This document shows positions 5,433 through 5,950 of a DNA stretch of 5,950 bases, in pieces. The translations under genes and the position numbers were made by a program. The notes beneath the pieces are model-generated. The model ran no database searches. It was given only the letters and a program-made list of their open reading frames with translations, and was not told the DNA's origin. The DNA lies in assembly GCA_036378995.1 (NCBI GenBank), contig DASUVJ010000029.1, positions 1-5,950 of the forward strand, written 5' to 3'. The stretch comes from DASUVJ01 sp036378995 (GTDB lineage Bacteria; Patescibacteriota; Saccharimonadia; Saccharimonadales; Saccharimonadaceae). Position 1 is the first letter of the stretch. Each line of letters begins with the position of its first letter.

Positions 5433-5455
5433 AGGCTTCCTTCGGGGAGCCTTTT
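5433..5455 (+). terminator. UUCG tetraloop intrinsic terminator after tRNA-Lys
   Basis: AGGCTTCC, loop TTCG, GGGAGCCT form an 8-bp stem with one G-U pair and a cUUCGg-type stable loop, followed by a T-run (TTTT at 5452-5455). It ends the tRNA-Lys transcript. Its T-run runs directly into the extended -10 of the next promoter. Confidence 0.85.
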
Positions 5456-5463
5456 GCTATTAT
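5455..5463 (+). promoter_or_regulatory. Extended -10 promoter predicting a leaderless DUF2200 mRNA
   Basis: TGCTATTAT fits TGn plus TATTAT. Only GAGAAT (6 nt) lies between it and the ATG at 5470, so transcription would start at or next to the start codon. No SD is present before that ATG, which supports a leaderless message. No -35 is recognisable because that position lies inside the terminator stem. Confidence 0.6.
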
Positions 5464-5469
5464 GAGAAT

Positions 5470-5817
5470 ATGAAACCCCGAATTTATGGCGTAAGCTTTG
5501 CAAGCGTGTATCCAATGTACGTTCAAAAAGCGGAGAGAAAAGGCCGCACGAAACAAGAGGTCGACCAGATTATTCACTGGCTAACCGGATATAGTCAGCC
5601 GCAGTTGGAAGAGGAAATAAAAAAGGGCACGGATTTTGAGCATTTTTATAGCGATGCGCCAAAAATGAATCCATCCCGTCGTCTTATTACGGGTATGATC
5701 TGTGGGGTTCGTGTAGAAGAAATCAAAGAGCCGACCATGCAGGAGCTTCGCTACCTAGATAAATTGATCGACGAACTCGCAAAGGGCAAGCCGATGGAAA
5801 AGATTCTGCGTAAGTAA
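5470..5817 (+). CDS. DUF2200 family protein
   Basis: This 115-aa product is close to the full family length. It carries recognisable DUF2200 blocks: SFASVYPMYVQKAERKGRTK (9-28), IIHWLTGY (34-41), LITGMICGVRVEEI (72-85) and RYLDKLIDELAKGKPMEKIL (94-113). It is predicted to be soluble, cytoplasmic and mostly helical, with no signal peptide. DUF2200 proteins occur widely, including in Firmicutes, and have no established biochemical role that I know of, so no function is assigned. The conserved aromatic, basic and Cys79 positions are intact, giving no sign of decay. It begins 55 nt after tRNA-Lys behind an apparent leaderless promoter. It is followed after 19 nt by a membrane-protein gene with a good SD, so the two probably form a transcription unit. 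Confidence 0.92.
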   Translation: MKPRIYGVSFASVYPMYVQKAERKGRTKQEVDQIIHWLTGYSQPQLEEEIKKGTDFEHFYSDAPKMNPSRRLITGMICGVRVEEIKEPTMQELRYLDKLIDELAKGKPMEKILRK

Positions 5818-5836
5818 ACATGAAAGGAAATTTTAG

Positions 5837-5950
5837 ATGATCGAGTGGGTGGCAATTTTAGCAGCTTTTATATTACTCAACCTAAGTGTTTTTCAGCTGC
5901 TGCTTGTCATGGGCTTGCCATTGGGAAGGATGGCCTGGGGCGGAGCGCAC
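5837..5950 (+). CDS. Small membrane protein, N-terminal part only
   Basis: The frame is open from the ATG at 5837 to the window edge, giving 38 residues. AAAGGAA (5823-5829) with its AGGA core 8 nt before the ATG is a good SD. The peptide begins MIEWVAILAAFILLNLSVFQ, one hydrophobic helix (about residues 4-25), then GLPLGRMAWGGAH. That GxPxGxxxWGG-type pattern after the first helix is, from memory, found in small uncharacterised multi-pass bacterial membrane proteins; I cannot name the family with confidence. It lies 19 nt after the DUF2200 gene and is probably co-transcribed with it. Confidence 0.75.
   Translation, partial: MIEWVAILAAFILLNLSVFQLLLVMGLPLGRMAWGGAH

Noticed and set aside
5820..5840. 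Six-codon frame ATG AAA GGA AAT TTT AGA TGA overlapping the start of the last gene
   Set aside because: It lacks its own SD and consists of the SD region of the following gene. It is more simply the untranslated leader, although a coupling role cannot be excluded.
1..5950. CRISPR array, insertion sequence, integrase, toxin-antitoxin pair, riboswitch or rRNA
   Set aside because: No spaced repeats, transposase or recombinase motifs, or long structured leaders were seen on either strand.

Overview
The window looks like chromosomal DNA from a small-genome bacterium, most plausibly Candidatus Saccharibacteria (TM7) or another Patescibacterium. This is an inference from several features: moderate GC, very compact gene spacing, type IV pilin genes placed directly after murB, start codons without Shine-Dalgarno (SD) sequences behind apparent leaderless promoters, unrecognised membrane proteins beside single tRNA genes, and the standard stop codons. 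No 16S rRNA or other marker is present to confirm it.

Layout, left to right. (1) Minus strand, 1807 down to 1: murB (peptidoglycan precursor reductase), then two prepilin genes. The second prepilin overlaps the first by ATGA and runs off the window. (2) Plus strand, about 1895-3115: one GTG-started 367-codon gene of strikingly GC-rich, actinobacterial-style codon use, flanked by its own AT-rich promoter and a very long GC-rich terminator hairpin. Its product is an unrecognised three-helix membrane protein with a charged cytoplasmic part and a two-cysteine ectodomain. It stands out from all its neighbours and is the most likely transferred gene here. (3) Plus strand, 3155-5280: an extended -10 promoter, tRNA-Arg(UCG), then two unrecognised multi-pass membrane proteins (511 and 150 aa) that look like one operon. 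(4) Plus strand, 5294-5455: promoter, tRNA-Lys(CUU) with an unusual U73, and a UUCG terminator. (5) Plus strand, 5455-5950: a DUF2200 protein with an apparently leaderless start, followed by the start of a small membrane protein that continues past the window.

Functionally, the left block combines cell-wall synthesis with surface pili. The middle gene is an accessory cassette. The right block mixes two tRNA genes with uncharacterised membrane and DUF proteins. If the host is a Saccharibacterium living on an actinobacterium, the GC-rich gene could have come from that partner, but only a homology search can test this. No CRISPR array, insertion sequence, integrase, toxin-antitoxin pair or rRNA was seen.
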